A DNA stretch of 59,784 nucleotides from JAYFQF01 sp034927285 (GCA_034927285.1 JAYFQF010000042.1:1-59784), one strand, 5' to 3'. Positions 33,059 to 43,156 are shown, counted from the stretch's first letter. The notes: generated by a model from the letters alone, not told the origin. Made by a program: numbers and translations.

Positions 33059-34924
33059 ATGAAAAACGCCGAAAAATTAATCGCTTTCTTTTTGGTTTGC
33101 CTGATAACCGCCTCTTCTTCGGCCGCCCTTCTCCGGGCCGACGCCCCAGAGGCAGCTCAAGGGACAGCTCAAGGAGCGACCCAGGCAGCGCCGGCGGCGC
33201 AAGGAGCAGAAAAGGCAGCGCCGGCGGCAGAAAATGCCGCAGCAGGGGCCTCCCCCTCCGCCTCTGCCGGTAAGGAAATCCTGGAGCAGCGCCGGGAAGA
33301 CCTTGCTTTTCTTTATGGCACCTTAAAGAAATATCATCCGGATATTTTCGCCAATACTCCGGAAGAAACCTTCCAGGCAAAACTCCGGGAAATCGAAGGT
33401 AAACTGGGCCAACTCAGCGATTTCGATTTTGTATTAGAACTGCAAAGCCTGGCGGCTCTGATCGGCGACTCCCATACCAGCACGCAGATCGGCGCCGCCG
33501 CGGAAAGCCTCCATTTCTTTCCCCTTGCCATTTCCTGGTTTGACGGACATTGGGTGATCTCCAATATCGAAAAAACCCAGGCGGCCGCTCTGGGCAAAAC
33601 CGTTACCGCCGTAAACGGCCGGCCGGTGGAGGAATTCCGTAAGGAATACGGCCGTCTTCTCAGTGCCGACAACGACGTTAAACTGCGCCGCCAGTTCCAG
33701 CAGGTTTTTTATGTGGAAGAAATCATGGCCTGGCTGGGCCTGACGGAAACGGGAGAAGACTTGACCCTGAGCCTGGAAGATGAGCAAGCCCGGGAGAGCC
33801 GGCTCACCCTTACCGCCGTCCCGGCACAAGCCCTGAAGGAAATGGCCATCGCCTCCCTTGCCGATGAACGAAAAGCCAAGGCCCTTACTGATTATGATAA
33901 AACCTGCTACTATAAATCCCTGCCCCTGGATAACGCCACTTATTATATCCAATACAATCTTTGCCTGGAAGCGGAGGACCTGCCTATGGAAACCTTTGCC
34001 GCCCAGGTGGAAAAAGCCTTGGCAGAGGGTAATTACCGCCAGGTAATCCTGGATCTGCGCTATAATGGCGGCGGCTCCGACGGCGTCCTCCGGCCGATTT
34101 TAACCCTTTTAACCCATCGGCACAAAGAACTGAAGCTATTTTGTCTGATCGACGAGGCTACCTTTTCTTCCGCCACGATTAATTCGATAATGATTGCCGA
34201 AGCCGGCGGCATCCTGGCAGGCAGCCCCGCCAGCGGCAGCGTAGACCATTTCGGCGCCATCGGCTCCTTTACTCTGCCCAACTCCGGCCTGCGGGTCAGC
34301 CTCTCCAGCAAGTTTATCGACCTGGGCTCCTACTTTGAATCGGCCCGGCCCTACGGTGTGGAATCCCTGCGGCCCGATGTGGAAATCAATCTGACCCTGG
34401 CCGATTATCTGGCCGGTGTGGATACCGCCGTAAGTTATATCCAAAAACAGGGCCTCCAACTGACGGCGCCCGGGCTGCCAAAGGAGGCCGTATTGACCCG
34501 GGGCAGATTTATCGGCATGCTGGGCCAGCTGACGGAGGAACTGAACGGCAGCCCCCTGACGGATGATGAACCTGCCTTTATCGACGGCTGGGATTTTGCC
34601 TGGTATTATCCTTACCTGAACTGGGCCGCCCACCAGGGCCTGACAGGCGGCGTCGGCGGCGGGATGTTTGCCCCTGCCCGGGCGATTACCCGTCAGGAAA
34701 TGGCCGCTATTCTGGCCCGGTATCTGGAAGTGCAGAACTACGTGCTGCCGGCGCTGCCGGCCCTTGCTCCCGCCGATGGAGACCGGATCTCCGTCTGGGC
34801 AAAAGCCGGCGTGAACCGGGTGCTGGAACTGGGGCTGATGAAAACTGACGCGGCCGGCAGCTTTAACCCGGAGGATACCTGCACCATAGCCGAAGCGGAA
34901 GCGGTTATCGCGGCTCTGACTTAA
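33059..34924 (+). CDS. Secreted S41-peptidase-like protein with C-terminal SLH repeats
   Basis: A 621-aa exported protein. A signal peptide (MKNAEKLIAFFLVCLITASS) is followed by an Ala/Gln/Pro-rich low-complexity stretch (about 27-75). The central region resembles C-terminal-processing (S41/tail-specific) peptidases: LDLRYNGGGSDG, then IDEATFSSATI with the likely nucleophile serine, then GSPASGSVDHFG. The last 110 residues contain two S-layer-homology-like repeats (GMFAPARAITRQEMAAIL is diagnostic), predicting non-covalent attachment to secondary cell-wall polymer. The ATG at 33059 follows GTGAGGT. It stands alone. The peptidase activity is inferred. Confidence 0.85.
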   Translation: MKNAEKLIAFFLVCLITASSSAALLRADAPEAAQGTAQGATQAAPAAQGAEKAAPAAENAAAGASPSASAGKEILEQRREDLAFLYGTLKKYHPDIFANTPEETFQAKLREIEGKLGQLSDFDFVLELQSLAALIGDSHTSTQIGAAAESLHFFPLAISWFDGHWVISNIEKTQAAALGKTVTAVNGRPVEEFRKEYGRLLSADNDVKLRRQFQQVFYVEEIMAWLGLTETGEDLTLSLEDEQARESRLTLTAVPAQALKEMAIASLADERKAKALTDYDKTCYYKSLPLDNATYYIQYNLCLEAEDLPMETFAAQVEKALAEGNYRQVILDLRYNGGGSDGVLRPILTLLTHRHKELKLFCLIDEATFSSATINSIMIAEAGGILAGSPASGSVDHFGAIGSFTLPNSGLRVSLSSKFIDLGSYFESARPYGVESLRPDVEINLTLADYLAGVDTAVSYIQKQGLQLTAPGLPKEAVLTRGRFIGMLGQLTEELNGSPLTDDEPAFIDGWDFAWYYPYLNWAAHQGLTGGVGGGMFAPARAITRQEMAAILARYLEVQNYVLPALPALAPADGDRISVWAKAGVNRVLELGLMKTDAAGSFNPEDTCTIAEAEAVIAALT

Positions 34925-35007
34925 GCACTTCATTTCTTATGGCCGCGGGCGACGCCGACGCCGGATTATCCAAAAGCCGTTAATTTCAATCCGGATTTCA
35001 TAATAAT

Positions 35008-35157
35008 TCAGGATTCGTGATATAATGAGCGAAGCGAATTACATCACAATCTCCCTGCCGTGGCGGGCCGCGCGCCTGGTAAGAGATAAAGAGCCGGCCG
35101 CGTTGAAATCAGGATTCGTGATATAATGAGCAAAGCGAATTACATCACAATCTCCCT
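35008..35157. repeat. 49-bp direct repeat containing a palindrome, two copies 101 bp apart
   Basis: Copies at 35008-35056 and 35109-35157 differ at one base. Each contains the dyad GTGATATAAT, 11 bases GAGC(G/A)AAGCGA, ATTACATCAC. A third, diverged copy of the dyad lies at 48914-48944. The TATAAT inside could act as a -10, but I see no matching -35. Copies 2 and 3 both lie directly upstream of a gene. Confidence 0.85.
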
Positions 35158-35182
35158 CATTTGTAAAAAAGGAGCTGACCCC

Positions 35183-36334
35183 ATGGACCTGAATAAAGAA
35201 AACATGAAAAAAATCATGACTCTGATCGTTTTCACGATCCTCGTTCTGCTGGGCCTGCAAAATATCGGCTTGGTCCTGGGCGGCCTCTTTTTTGTGCTGA
35301 ATATCCTGTTTCCCTTTATCCTGGGCGGAGCCCTGGCTTTTGTGTTAAACCTGCCCATGCAGGCCATAGAACGGCGGCTTTTCGGCGGTGAAAAGCTCCG
35401 GCAAAGCAAGCTGGTCCGCAAATTGGCCAGGCCCCTCAGCCTGGTCCTCTCCATTTTGCTGGTGGGCGGGATTATCTCCATAGTCCTGTTGGTGGTAGTG
35501 CCCGAGTTGGCCGCCAGCTTTGCCGGCTTAGGCGCCAACATCGAGAAATTTCTTCCCACGGCCCAGGCCTGGCTGGAGAACCTCTTTCAAAACAACCAAC
35601 AGCTTGCGGCGGAGATCCGGGGTCTGGAACTTGATTGGGACAAGATGCTGGATTCGGCCATAACCTTTTTTAAAAACGGCGCCGGCAATCTGCTGAACTC
35701 CACTTTCTCCGTGGCCAAAACCATCATCAGCGCCCTGGTGAATTTCGGTATCGGCTTCGTCTTTGCCTGCTACATCCTCTTACAGAAAGAGACCCTGGGC
35801 CGCCAGGTCAAAAAGGCTTTGTACGCCCTTTTAAAAGAATCTCAGGTAAAAAAGATCCTTTACGTCTCCAGCCTCAGCTATAAAACCTTTTCCAGTTTCA
35901 TTACCGGCCAGTGTCTGGAGGCCGTGATCCTTGGTACGATGTTTTTTGTGGTCATGAGCCTGATGGGGCTGCCCTATGCCTTGCTGGTAGGCGTCCTGAT
36001 CGCCTTTACGGCGCTGATTCCCATCTTCGGCGCCTTTATCGGCTGTGCCATCTCCGCTTTTTTGATCCTGATGGACAGCCCCACGAAAGCTCTGATCTTT
36101 ATCATTTTGTTCTTGGTTCTTCAGCAGCTCGAAGGCAATCTGATCTACCCTCATGTAGTGGGAAATTCCATAGGGCTGCCCTCCATCTGGGTCCTGGCGG
36201 CCGTAACGATCGGCGGCAGCCTCCTGGGGATCGTCGGCATGCTGGTCTTTATTCCGCTGACCTCCGTGATCTATACGCTTTTCCGCGAATACGTTCACAC
36301 CCGGCTGAAAGAAAAGAAGCTTGGCAGGATCTAA
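35183..36334 (+). CDS. AI-2E family transporter (PerM-like)
   Basis: A 383-aa polytopic membrane protein of the AI-2E/PerM family. Hydrophobic pairs occupy the N-terminus, a soluble amphipathic region sits in the middle, and the C-terminal half carries PYALLVGVLIAFTALIPIFG and IYPHVVGNSIGL, which are family hallmarks. Family members export small molecules or ions; the substrate here is unknown. ATG 35183 has AAAAAAGGAGCTGACCCC upstream. The longer frame from 35126 would begin inside the repeat element and is rejected. Confidence 0.9.
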   Translation: MDLNKENMKKIMTLIVFTILVLLGLQNIGLVLGGLFFVLNILFPFILGGALAFVLNLPMQAIERRLFGGEKLRQSKLVRKLARPLSLVLSILLVGGIISIVLLVVVPELAASFAGLGANIEKFLPTAQAWLENLFQNNQQLAAEIRGLELDWDKMLDSAITFFKNGAGNLLNSTFSVAKTIISALVNFGIGFVFACYILLQKETLGRQVKKALYALLKESQVKKILYVSSLSYKTFSSFITGQCLEAVILGTMFFVVMSLMGLPYALLVGVLIAFTALIPIFGAFIGCAISAFLILMDSPTKALIFIILFLVLQQLEGNLIYPHVVGNSIGLPSIWVLAAVTIGGSLLGIVGMLVFIPLTSVIYTLFREYVHTRLKEKKLGRI

Positions 36335-36361
36335 AAGCGCCGCCGGGCCAAAAACTCCGGT

Positions 36362-37216
36362 TCAGATCCCCAAAAAAGCGGTCATCCCGTCAAGACAGGC
36401 TGCGGCTTCCTGAAAGCCTTCATCATAAAGAGCCTGCAGCTTGGCCCGGTCTTTTTCCACCCGCCCGATTGCCGGCGCTTTCCGGGTCCGGATAACAAAA
36501 GCCCTGCCGGCCTGCCTTTCTTTTTCGATCAGATCCAGGGCGGCGTTATAGGAATTGTGCCGGTTTTCTATGGCTTCCACCAGCCTGGGGTATTTCCGGT
36601 ACTTTATTCTGATCAGGGGCATCAGGGAATTGGGCTTTTTCCGGTAATCCAAAGCCCGGGTCAGGATCAGCACGTTTTTTTGGCGGCCCTCCTGAATGGC
36701 CCGGGCCAGGGGAATGGAGTCGGCGATTCCTCCGTCCAGATATTCCCGGCCGTCGATTTTCACATTCCGGGAAACCAGGGGCAATGAGCTGGAGGCCCGC
36801 ACCGCCAGAATATTCTTGTGCATATCCTCCAGAGGAAGGTATTCGGCTTTGCCGGTACTGCAGTTGGTAACCACGGCGTAACACCGGCCGGGGTATTCGT
36901 CAAACGCATGGTAATCGTACGGATCCAATTGATTGGGAATCGTGTCGTAAAGCATTTTTGCGCCAAAGAGATCCCCGGTTTTCAATAAGCTTTCAAAACT
37001 GCAGTATCTTCTGTCTTTAAGATAATTTACACTGACCCGGAAAGCCCGTCCCCGCTGACGGGAAATATAGCTGCAGGCATGGCAGGCTCCGGCGGAAACG
37101 GCATAAATTTGGCTGAAATATATTCCATTGTCAATAAAATAATCCAGGACGCCGGCTGTAAAAACACCGCGCATGCCGCCGCCCTCCAAAATCAGTCCCG
37201 CATCAATCATGGTCAT
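36362..37216 (-). CDS. Patatin-like phospholipase family protein
   Basis: A 284-aa patatin-fold hydrolase, converging on the AI-2E gene. The oxyanion-hole motif is GGGMRGVFTAG. The nucleophile elbow reads AVSAGAC (alanine in place of the first glycine of GxSxG). The dyad aspartate lies in DGGIADSIPL. Such proteins hydrolyse lipid acyl esters. The ATG at 37216 follows AAGGAGAAGG; upstream in-frame codons back to 37303 have no site. Substrate unknown. Confidence 0.9.
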   Translation of the reverse strand: MTMIDAGLILEGGGMRGVFTAGVLDYFIDNGIYFSQIYAVSAGACHACSYISRQRGRAFRVSVNYLKDRRYCSFESLLKTGDLFGAKMLYDTIPNQLDPYDYHAFDEYPGRCYAVVTNCSTGKAEYLPLEDMHKNILAVRASSSLPLVSRNVKIDGREYLDGGIADSIPLARAIQEGRQKNVLILTRALDYRKKPNSLMPLIRIKYRKYPRLVEAIENRHNSYNAALDLIEKERQAGRAFVIRTRKAPAIGRVEKDRAKLQALYDEGFQEAAACLDGMTAFLGI

Positions 37217-37377
37217 ACCGACCTTCTCCTTCCCACCGCGATAAAATGACCGCGGAAAGTTCCGCTGGTTTCCACCTTTTTCTTTTATCTGTTTGATTAA
37301 CATATTTTAACACAAACTGGCGGAGTCGTCGAACCATATACTATAGTGCCAAATTTCTGAATAAGGGATGATTTTCA

Positions 37378-40300
37378 TTGTATATTGCCGATCTGCATAT
37401 TCACTCTCACTATTCCCGGGCCACCAGCCGGGAGTGCGTGCCCGAGTATCTGGAGCTTTGGGCCCGGCGCAAAGGCATCGGTCTCCTGGGGACCGGCGAT
37501 TTTACGCATCCCCTCTGGCGCCGGGAGCTGAAGGAGAAACTTCAGCCGGCGGAAGAGGGTCTTTACCGGCTGAAAGCCTCCTGCCTTTCGGCGGAAGATT
37601 TCCCTCTGGGGCCGGCGGACGACCCGGAGAACCGCCCCCGCTTTGCAGTGACCGGCGAGATCAGCTCTATTTATAAAAAGAATGGGAAAGTCCGTAAGGT
37701 CCATAATGTCATCGTCCTGCCCTCTTTGGAGGCTGCCGATGATTTGTCCCGCAAGCTGGAGGCCATCGGAAATATTCATTCCGACGGCCGGCCCATTCTG
37801 GGTCTGGACTGCCGGGACCTGCTGGAAATCACCCTGGAGACCTGTGCCCAGGCTATCTTTATCCCCGCCCATATCTGGACTCCCCACTTCTCTTTATTCG
37901 GCGCATTTTCCGGTTTTGATACCATCGAAGAATGCTTTGAAGACCTGACTCCCCATATTCATGCTCTGGAAACCGGCCTGTCCTCGGATCCGCCCATGAA
38001 CTGGCGTCTCTCTGCCCTGGACCGTTTTCATCTGGTTTCCACTTCCGACGCCCATTCCCCGGCCAAACTGGGGCGGGAGGCCACCCTGATCGAAGGGCCA
38101 TTGAGCTACGACGGCCTGTCCCGGGCCATGGAGCTGGGGAAGGCCGGAGGATTGGCCGGAACCATCGAATTCTTTCCGGAGGAGGGAAAATATCATCTGG
38201 ACGGCCATCGCGGCTGCCGCCTCTGCCTTTTGCCGGCGGAGACGAAAAGTTATGGCGGCAGATGCCCGGTCTGCGGGAAAAAGATCACCATCGGCGTGCT
38301 GCACAGAGTGGAGCAGCTGGCAGATCGTCCTCAGGGGGCAAAACGCGCCGGCGTTCTGCCTTTTGAAAGCCTGGCGCCGCTGTCGGAAGTAATTGCCGCC
38401 TCAACGGGGCTGCCCGCAGGCGGCGTAAAAGTGCAGAGACAGTATCTGGAGCTGCTGCGCCGCCTGGGACCGGAATTTTATATCCTGCGTCAGTCGTCAC
38501 CGGAAGAGATCGCGGCTGCCGCAGGTCTCTGTGTGGCGGAAGGCATCCGGCGGCTGCGGGCCGGCCAGGTGAAACGCCGCCCCGGTTATGACGGCGAATA
38601 CGGAGAGATCGGCCTGCTGAACCAGGAGGAAATAGATGAGCTGAAAGGACAAGCCAGCCTCTTCGGCCCGGAAACCGGCGCCGGTAAGCCTTCCGGGGTT
38701 TCCAGCCCCGCCGGCGCCGGCGCCCTCCGCCAGGAAGTCGCCAAAGACATGTCCTGCGGCAATCCCCCTTTTGCCGCCGCGATTCCTGCTGGCGCTGCTG
38801 CCGGCGCCAGAGCTGAGGCTTTTTCCATGGCGGAAAGTTCCGCTGCCGCTTCCGGCGGTCTGGCAGAGTTGAATCCGGAACAGCGGCAGGCGGTAACCGC
38901 CGGCGACGATGTTTTGGCCATTATCGCCGGGCCCGGCACAGGAAAAACCAAGACTTTGGTGGCCCGCATTGCGTATCTGGTGGAGGAACGCGGGGTAAAT
39001 CCTTCGGAGATTTTCGCCGTCACTTTTACCAATAAGGCTGCGGCCGAAATGCGCCGGCGCCTGGAAGCCCGCCTTGCTCATCAGGGAGATTGCCGGCTTT
39101 TAACCATCGGCACCTTTCATTCCCTTTGCCTGGGGATCCTGAAGCAAAGAAAAAGCGGCGTCACGCTGATCAGTGAAGAGGAAGCCCGGGAAGCGGCGGC
39201 CGGGATCATCGGCGGCCTGGGGTTGAAGCTGTCCCCCAGGAGCTTCCTGGAGGAGGTTTCCCGCCTGAAAAACAGCCCCGGCTCCTGGAGCCGGGCCCTG
39301 GAAGAAGACGGCGGCACCGCCGGACCAACCGAACCAAACGGGCCAACCGAATCAGTCCCCTCCCGCCTCCTTCCTCCCCAGGCCCTCCGTCAATACGCGG
39401 CGGCTTTGGGGGAGCAGGGCTGCCTGGACTTTGACGACCTTTTGCTGGAGGTTCTGGCCCTGTATGAAAACGATTGTTTTTCTCCCAACGATCCTGGGCC
39501 CGATTTTCCTTACCTGCTGGTGGATGAGTTTCAGGACATAAACGCTTTGCAGCACCGGCTGATCCGGGCCTGGAGCCGCAAAGCCAAAAGCCTTTTCGTT
39601 ATCGGCGACCCGGACCAGTCCATCTATGGCTTCCGCGGTGCCGACGCCGGCTGCTTTGACCGGTTGCTGGCGGAAAAGCCGGAGGCAAAAACGATCCGGC
39701 TGAAGGAAAACTACCGATCCACTCCGGAGATTCTTGCCTGCGCCCTGCCGGTCATCCGGAAAAATCCCGGCGGGCCGCGGCTTTTGGACACTCATCTGGC
39801 CGCAGGCAGCCCGGTCCGCCTGGTTGAGGCCGACAGCGACCTGGCGGAAGCCATCTTTGTGGCCAAGGAGATCAACCGTCTGGTGGGGGGCGTGGATATG
39901 CTGGACGCCCAGAGCTTGGGTCCGGATCAGGGCAGGAATAAACCCCGCAGTTTTGCGGATATCGCCGTGCTTTTCCGGACCCACCGGCAGGCTCAGCTGA
40001 TCGAAAAATGCCTGCGCCGGGAAAGTATTCCCTATGTTGCCGCTGGGCGCGAGGACTTCCTGGCGGCTCCCCGGGTGCGGGGCATCCTGGGGTTTTTCCG
40101 CAATCTGCTGGAGCCTGAGGACGGCTTGTCCCTTTCGGTTTTTCTGGACACCGTACTGGGCTGCGACGCCGGTGAATGCCGCCGGGCCGCATCGGATCAG
40201 GATCAGGCCCCGGCAGTCTGGCTTGCCCTGGCCGGTAAGTACCGGCCCCGTTTGTCCAAAGACAGCCCCCGTCTCCTTCTGGAGGAACTGCTGAAAGATT

Positions 40301-40734
40301 TGGGCTGCCCGGACAGCGAACCTTTGCGGCGGCTGATCAACATGTCGGTCTTTCATTCTGCCATGGCCGACTTTTTAGAAAACCTGCTGCTGGGTCAGGA
40401 ACAGGACCTGCTGCGGGCTTCCGGCAAGGCCTACGCCTCCGGGGCCGTAAGCCTGATGACCCTGCATGGTTCCAAAGGCCTGGAATTCCCCGTAGTTTTT
40501 CTTCCCGGCCTGAAAAAAGGCGGCCTGCCTTTGGAGGTCCCGGGCCGGGAGGGGGACCTGGCGGAAGAGCGCCGGCTTTTCTATGTGGGCATGACCCGGG
40601 CCAGGGAAGAACTGATTCTTTTGACTTCTTCCGGCGAGCCTTCCTTTTTCCTTTCTGCAATTCCGAAAGATCAGCTGAAAAAAACCGCTGCGCCCAAAGT
40701 GCCACAGGCAGCCAGGCAGCCCAGCCTTTTTTAG
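37378..40734 (+). CDS. PHP-domain / UvrD-type helicase fusion protein
   Basis: A 1,118-aa fusion. The N-terminus (about 1-270) is a PHP metallohydrolase domain opening ADLHIHSHYSRATSREC, resembling endonuclease Q. A four-cysteine zinc site follows (C280, C283, C296, C299). A variable Ala/Gly-rich linker (about 425-490) leads to a superfamily 1 helicase: Walker A AGPGTGKT (517-524), VDEFQDIN, GDPDQSIYGFRGAD, LKENYRST, TLHGSKGLEFPVVFL and LFYVGMTRARE. EndoQ-type nucleases cut at deaminated bases, so a repair role that couples incision to unwinding is plausible. The start is TTG 37378 with AAGGGATG upstream; no in-frame ATG is near. Confidence 0.88.
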   Translation: MYIADLHIHSHYSRATSRECVPEYLELWARRKGIGLLGTGDFTHPLWRRELKEKLQPAEEGLYRLKASCLSAEDFPLGPADDPENRPRFAVTGEISSIYKKNGKVRKVHNVIVLPSLEAADDLSRKLEAIGNIHSDGRPILGLDCRDLLEITLETCAQAIFIPAHIWTPHFSLFGAFSGFDTIEECFEDLTPHIHALETGLSSDPPMNWRLSALDRFHLVSTSDAHSPAKLGREATLIEGPLSYDGLSRAMELGKAGGLAGTIEFFPEEGKYHLDGHRGCRLCLLPAETKSYGGRCPVCGKKITIGVLHRVEQLADRPQGAKRAGVLPFESLAPLSEVIAASTGLPAGGVKVQRQYLELLRRLGPEFYILRQSSPEEIAAAAGLCVAEGIRRLRAGQVKRRPGYDGEYGEIGLLNQEEIDELKGQASLFGPETGAGKPSGVSSPAGAGALRQEVAKDMSCGNPPFAAAIPAGAAAGARAEAFSMAESSAAASGGLAELNPEQRQAVTAGDDVLAIIAGPGTGKTKTLVARIAYLVEERGVNPSEIFAVTFTNKAAAEMRRRLEARLAHQGDCRLLTIGTFHSLCLGILKQRKSGVTLISEEEAREAAAGIIGGLGLKLSPRSFLEEVSRLKNSPGSWSRALEEDGGTAGPTEPNGPTESVPSRLLPPQALRQYAAALGEQGCLDFDDLLLEVLALYENDCFSPNDPGPDFPYLLVDEFQDINALQHRLIRAWSRKAKSLFVIGDPDQSIYGFRGADAGCFDRLLAEKPEAKTIRLKENYRSTPEILACALPVIRKNPGGPRLLDTHLAAGSPVRLVEADSDLAEAIFVAKEINRLVGGVDMLDAQSLGPDQGRNKPRSFADIAVLFRTHRQAQLIEKCLRRESIPYVAAGREDFLAAPRVRGILGFFRNLLEPEDGLSLSVFLDTVLGCDAGECRRAASDQDQAPAVWLALAGKYRPRLSKDSPRLLLEELLKDLGCPDSEPLRRLINMSVFHSAMADFLENLLLGQEQDLLRASGKAYASGAVSLMTLHGSKGLEFPVVFLPGLKKGGLPLEVPGREGDLAEERRLFYVGMTRAREELILLTSSGEPSFFLSAIPKDQLKKTAAPKVPQAARQPSLF

Positions 40735-40975
40735 GCCGCCGCTTTGTTTCGATTTGCTCTCACTTCAGACTTGCCCTTTGCTCTTCACTTTGCCCTGCGC
40801 TCATCTCTTTGCTTCGCTCAAGGGGGGAACCTATATTCCTCCCTCTTTTCATGATGTATACACAGCAAATATTTTCCGGGCAGCTTTTTTCTGTTATAAT
40901 CATATCTCAAGTGCAAGAGGGTCCTTAGACCCCAAACGGCCGGCAAGCCCTGCCGTAAAGAAAGGATGTTGATAA
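40735..40975. other. Intergenic leader of the M28 peptidase gene
   Basis: A TATAAT lies at 40895-40900, about 75 bp before the start, with no good -35. The leader contains GAGGGTCCTTAGACCCC (a short dyad) and GGCCGGCAAGCCCTGCC. No known riboswitch was recognised. Confidence 0.35.
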
Positions 40976-43144
40976 ATGAAAAAACTCACGAACCTGACCT
41001 CCATACTCCTGGCCGGCATTTTGCTGCTTTCCGGCTGTACAAGCCAGGCCGCCGGCCAGCGGACTTCGGGCGACAGACAAGCTTCGGCGGCCACCGTTTC
41101 CCTGGCCCAGGCCCAGGAGCTCTTTCGGGATAAGGCGGATACGGCCTATTCCCACAACCTGGCCCTTAAGCTGACGGAAATCCGCTCCAATGAAAAGCTG
41201 GGTTACCGAACGGCAGGTTCTCCGGCAGAGATCGCCACCGGAGATCTTTTGGCGGAAGAAATGAAGTCTATTGGCCTTCAGGACGTGAGAAAAGATGAAT
41301 TTACCCTGGACACCTGGAATTTTGACCATGCCCGGCTGACCTTCACCCGGGAAGACGGCAGTGAATATACCGCCGAACTGGGAGGCTACCAGACCCAGTT
41401 CGAAACCGACGGCCCCCGGGAGTTTTCCATTATTTACGGCGGCCAGGGTACCGAAGCCGATCTTTCGGAGCTGGACATAGAAGGCAAGCTGGTCCTGATT
41501 GACATAAACCAAAGGGATAACTGGTGGATTAATTATCCCGCCTACGAGGCCCATTTAAAAGGCGCCGCCGCGGTGATCGCCGTTCAGGACGGGGGCTATT
41601 CGGAAATCAGCGACGACGCATTGAACGCCCAGGACATCTGCGGGCCCGCCCAGGCGCCGGCTTTTTCCATGAGCCGTACCGATGCTGAAGCCTTGCTGGC
41701 GGCCATGAAGGCCTCCGGCGAAGACCAGTTCAAGGTAAGCCTGGATGCGCTCAGCCGCGTAGGCTTCGACGGCAAAAGCTATAATATCGTCGGCTGCATC
41801 CCCGGCAGGCACCCGGAACAGATGATTTTGATGAGCGCCCATTACGACTCCTATTTCGACGGCTTCCAGGACGACAACTCCGCCGTGGCTTTAATGTTCG
41901 GCATAGCCAAGGCCATCCTGGACAGCGGCTACCAGCCGGAAAAAACCCTGGTTTTCTGCGCTACGGCCGCCGAGGAATGGGGGGTTGCCAACACCCGTTA
42001 CGACTGGTCTGCCGGCGCCTATAACCAGATTTTCCGGGTCCATCCGGAGTGGGCGGGGAAAATCATGGCCGATATCAATTTTGAGCTGCCTGCCTACAAT
42101 CTGAATTACGATAAAGCCCAGGTCCGCGCCTCCTACGAGCTGTCTACTTATCTGGAAAATTTCATCCTTGGCCTGCCCCGGGTGGAAGGCGCTTTCCCTG
42201 AAGGCGCCGAGGTCATTTCTCCCACCCAGACCTGGTCCGACGATTTCTCCTTTTCCATCGCCGGCGTCCCTTCTTCCGTCACCGCTTTGCGGGAGGATTT
42301 CGCCCGGTTATATTATCATAGCCAATTCGACAATGCGGACACTTACGACGAAGCGGTTTTCCGTTACCACCACTATATGTACGGCATGCTGATGCTGGCT
42401 TATGACCACTGCGCCGTCTCCCCTCTGGATTTTTCCGTTCGTCTGACCGCCCTCAGGGACAGCGTGGCAGGCGAGCTGACCGGCCTTCTGGGCCAGGAGA
42501 AAACAGCCGGCCTTTCCGCCGCCGCTTCCCTGGCCTTAACGGAAGCCGCAGGAGCCTATGACAAAGTTGCGGAGGTAAACGCCGCTTACGCCAGTGCCCT
42601 GGCCCAAGGCGACCCGGCCGCCGCCGACCGGGTGCTGGCCGATGCCGGCAGCCTGTACGCCGATGTGCTGGCCGCTTTTAAGCTGGCGGAGGATTCCTTC
42701 GTCAGGCTGACCTGGGAGGATGTATCCCTCTTTCCCCATCAATTGCCGCTGAATAATCTCCTGGCTTTGGAGCCGGCACTGGCCGCCCTGGAAAAAGGAG
42801 AGGCCGCCACGGCCCTGGAAGAATATCTCTGGCAGGTAGATAATAATTGGTATGCTTACGACTGGAGCTATGATACCTTCCGTTATTTTACCGACTATGT
42901 ACTGAAGGCGGAGCCGGACCGGCTGATGTGGGGCGCCGGCCGGGTGACGGGCCACGAGGACCTGTTTTCGACCATCCGTTCCCTTATGGCAAAAGCCGAT
43001 AACGCCGGCGCTGATTTCAGCCGGGAAATTCAGGCTGTGGATGCCGCCCGGGAAAGCCAGCTGGCATTGCTGGAGCAGCTGATGACCCAGGAAACCGCCG
43101 CGCTGAATCAACTGACCGAAGCGCTGAAAGCCCTGCAACAGTAA
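40976..43144 (+). CDS. Lipoprotein M28-family metallopeptidase
   Basis: A 722-aa surface lipoprotein. The signal peptide ends in the lipobox LLSGC (C21). A PA-like insert is followed by the zinc-peptidase core: MSAHYDSYFDG (His and Asp ligands), DDNSAVALMFG, and CATAAEEWG with the catalytic and ligand glutamates. Aminopeptidases of this family release N-terminal amino acids. The last 220 residues form a helical Ala/Leu/Glu-rich region of unknown role. The gene has its own promoter-like sequence and a perfect 19-bp hairpin terminator. Confidence 0.9.
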   Translation: MKKLTNLTSILLAGILLLSGCTSQAAGQRTSGDRQASAATVSLAQAQELFRDKADTAYSHNLALKLTEIRSNEKLGYRTAGSPAEIATGDLLAEEMKSIGLQDVRKDEFTLDTWNFDHARLTFTREDGSEYTAELGGYQTQFETDGPREFSIIYGGQGTEADLSELDIEGKLVLIDINQRDNWWINYPAYEAHLKGAAAVIAVQDGGYSEISDDALNAQDICGPAQAPAFSMSRTDAEALLAAMKASGEDQFKVSLDALSRVGFDGKSYNIVGCIPGRHPEQMILMSAHYDSYFDGFQDDNSAVALMFGIAKAILDSGYQPEKTLVFCATAAEEWGVANTRYDWSAGAYNQIFRVHPEWAGKIMADINFELPAYNLNYDKAQVRASYELSTYLENFILGLPRVEGAFPEGAEVISPTQTWSDDFSFSIAGVPSSVTALREDFARLYYHSQFDNADTYDEAVFRYHHYMYGMLMLAYDHCAVSPLDFSVRLTALRDSVAGELTGLLGQEKTAGLSAAASLALTEAAGAYDKVAEVNAAYASALAQGDPAAADRVLADAGSLYADVLAAFKLAEDSFVRLTWEDVSLFPHQLPLNNLLALEPALAALEKGEAATALEEYLWQVDNNWYAYDWSYDTFRYFTDYVLKAEPDRLMWGAGRVTGHEDLFSTIRSLMAKADNAGADFSREIQAVDAARESQLALLEQLMTQETAALNQLTEALKALQQ

Positions 43145-43156
43145 ATCGCGACAGAT

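Noticed and set aside
35126..35182. Upstream extension of the AI-2E transporter gene starting inside the 49-bp repeat
   Set aside because: The first 19 codons are repeat sequence; ATG 35183 has an excellent ribosome site.
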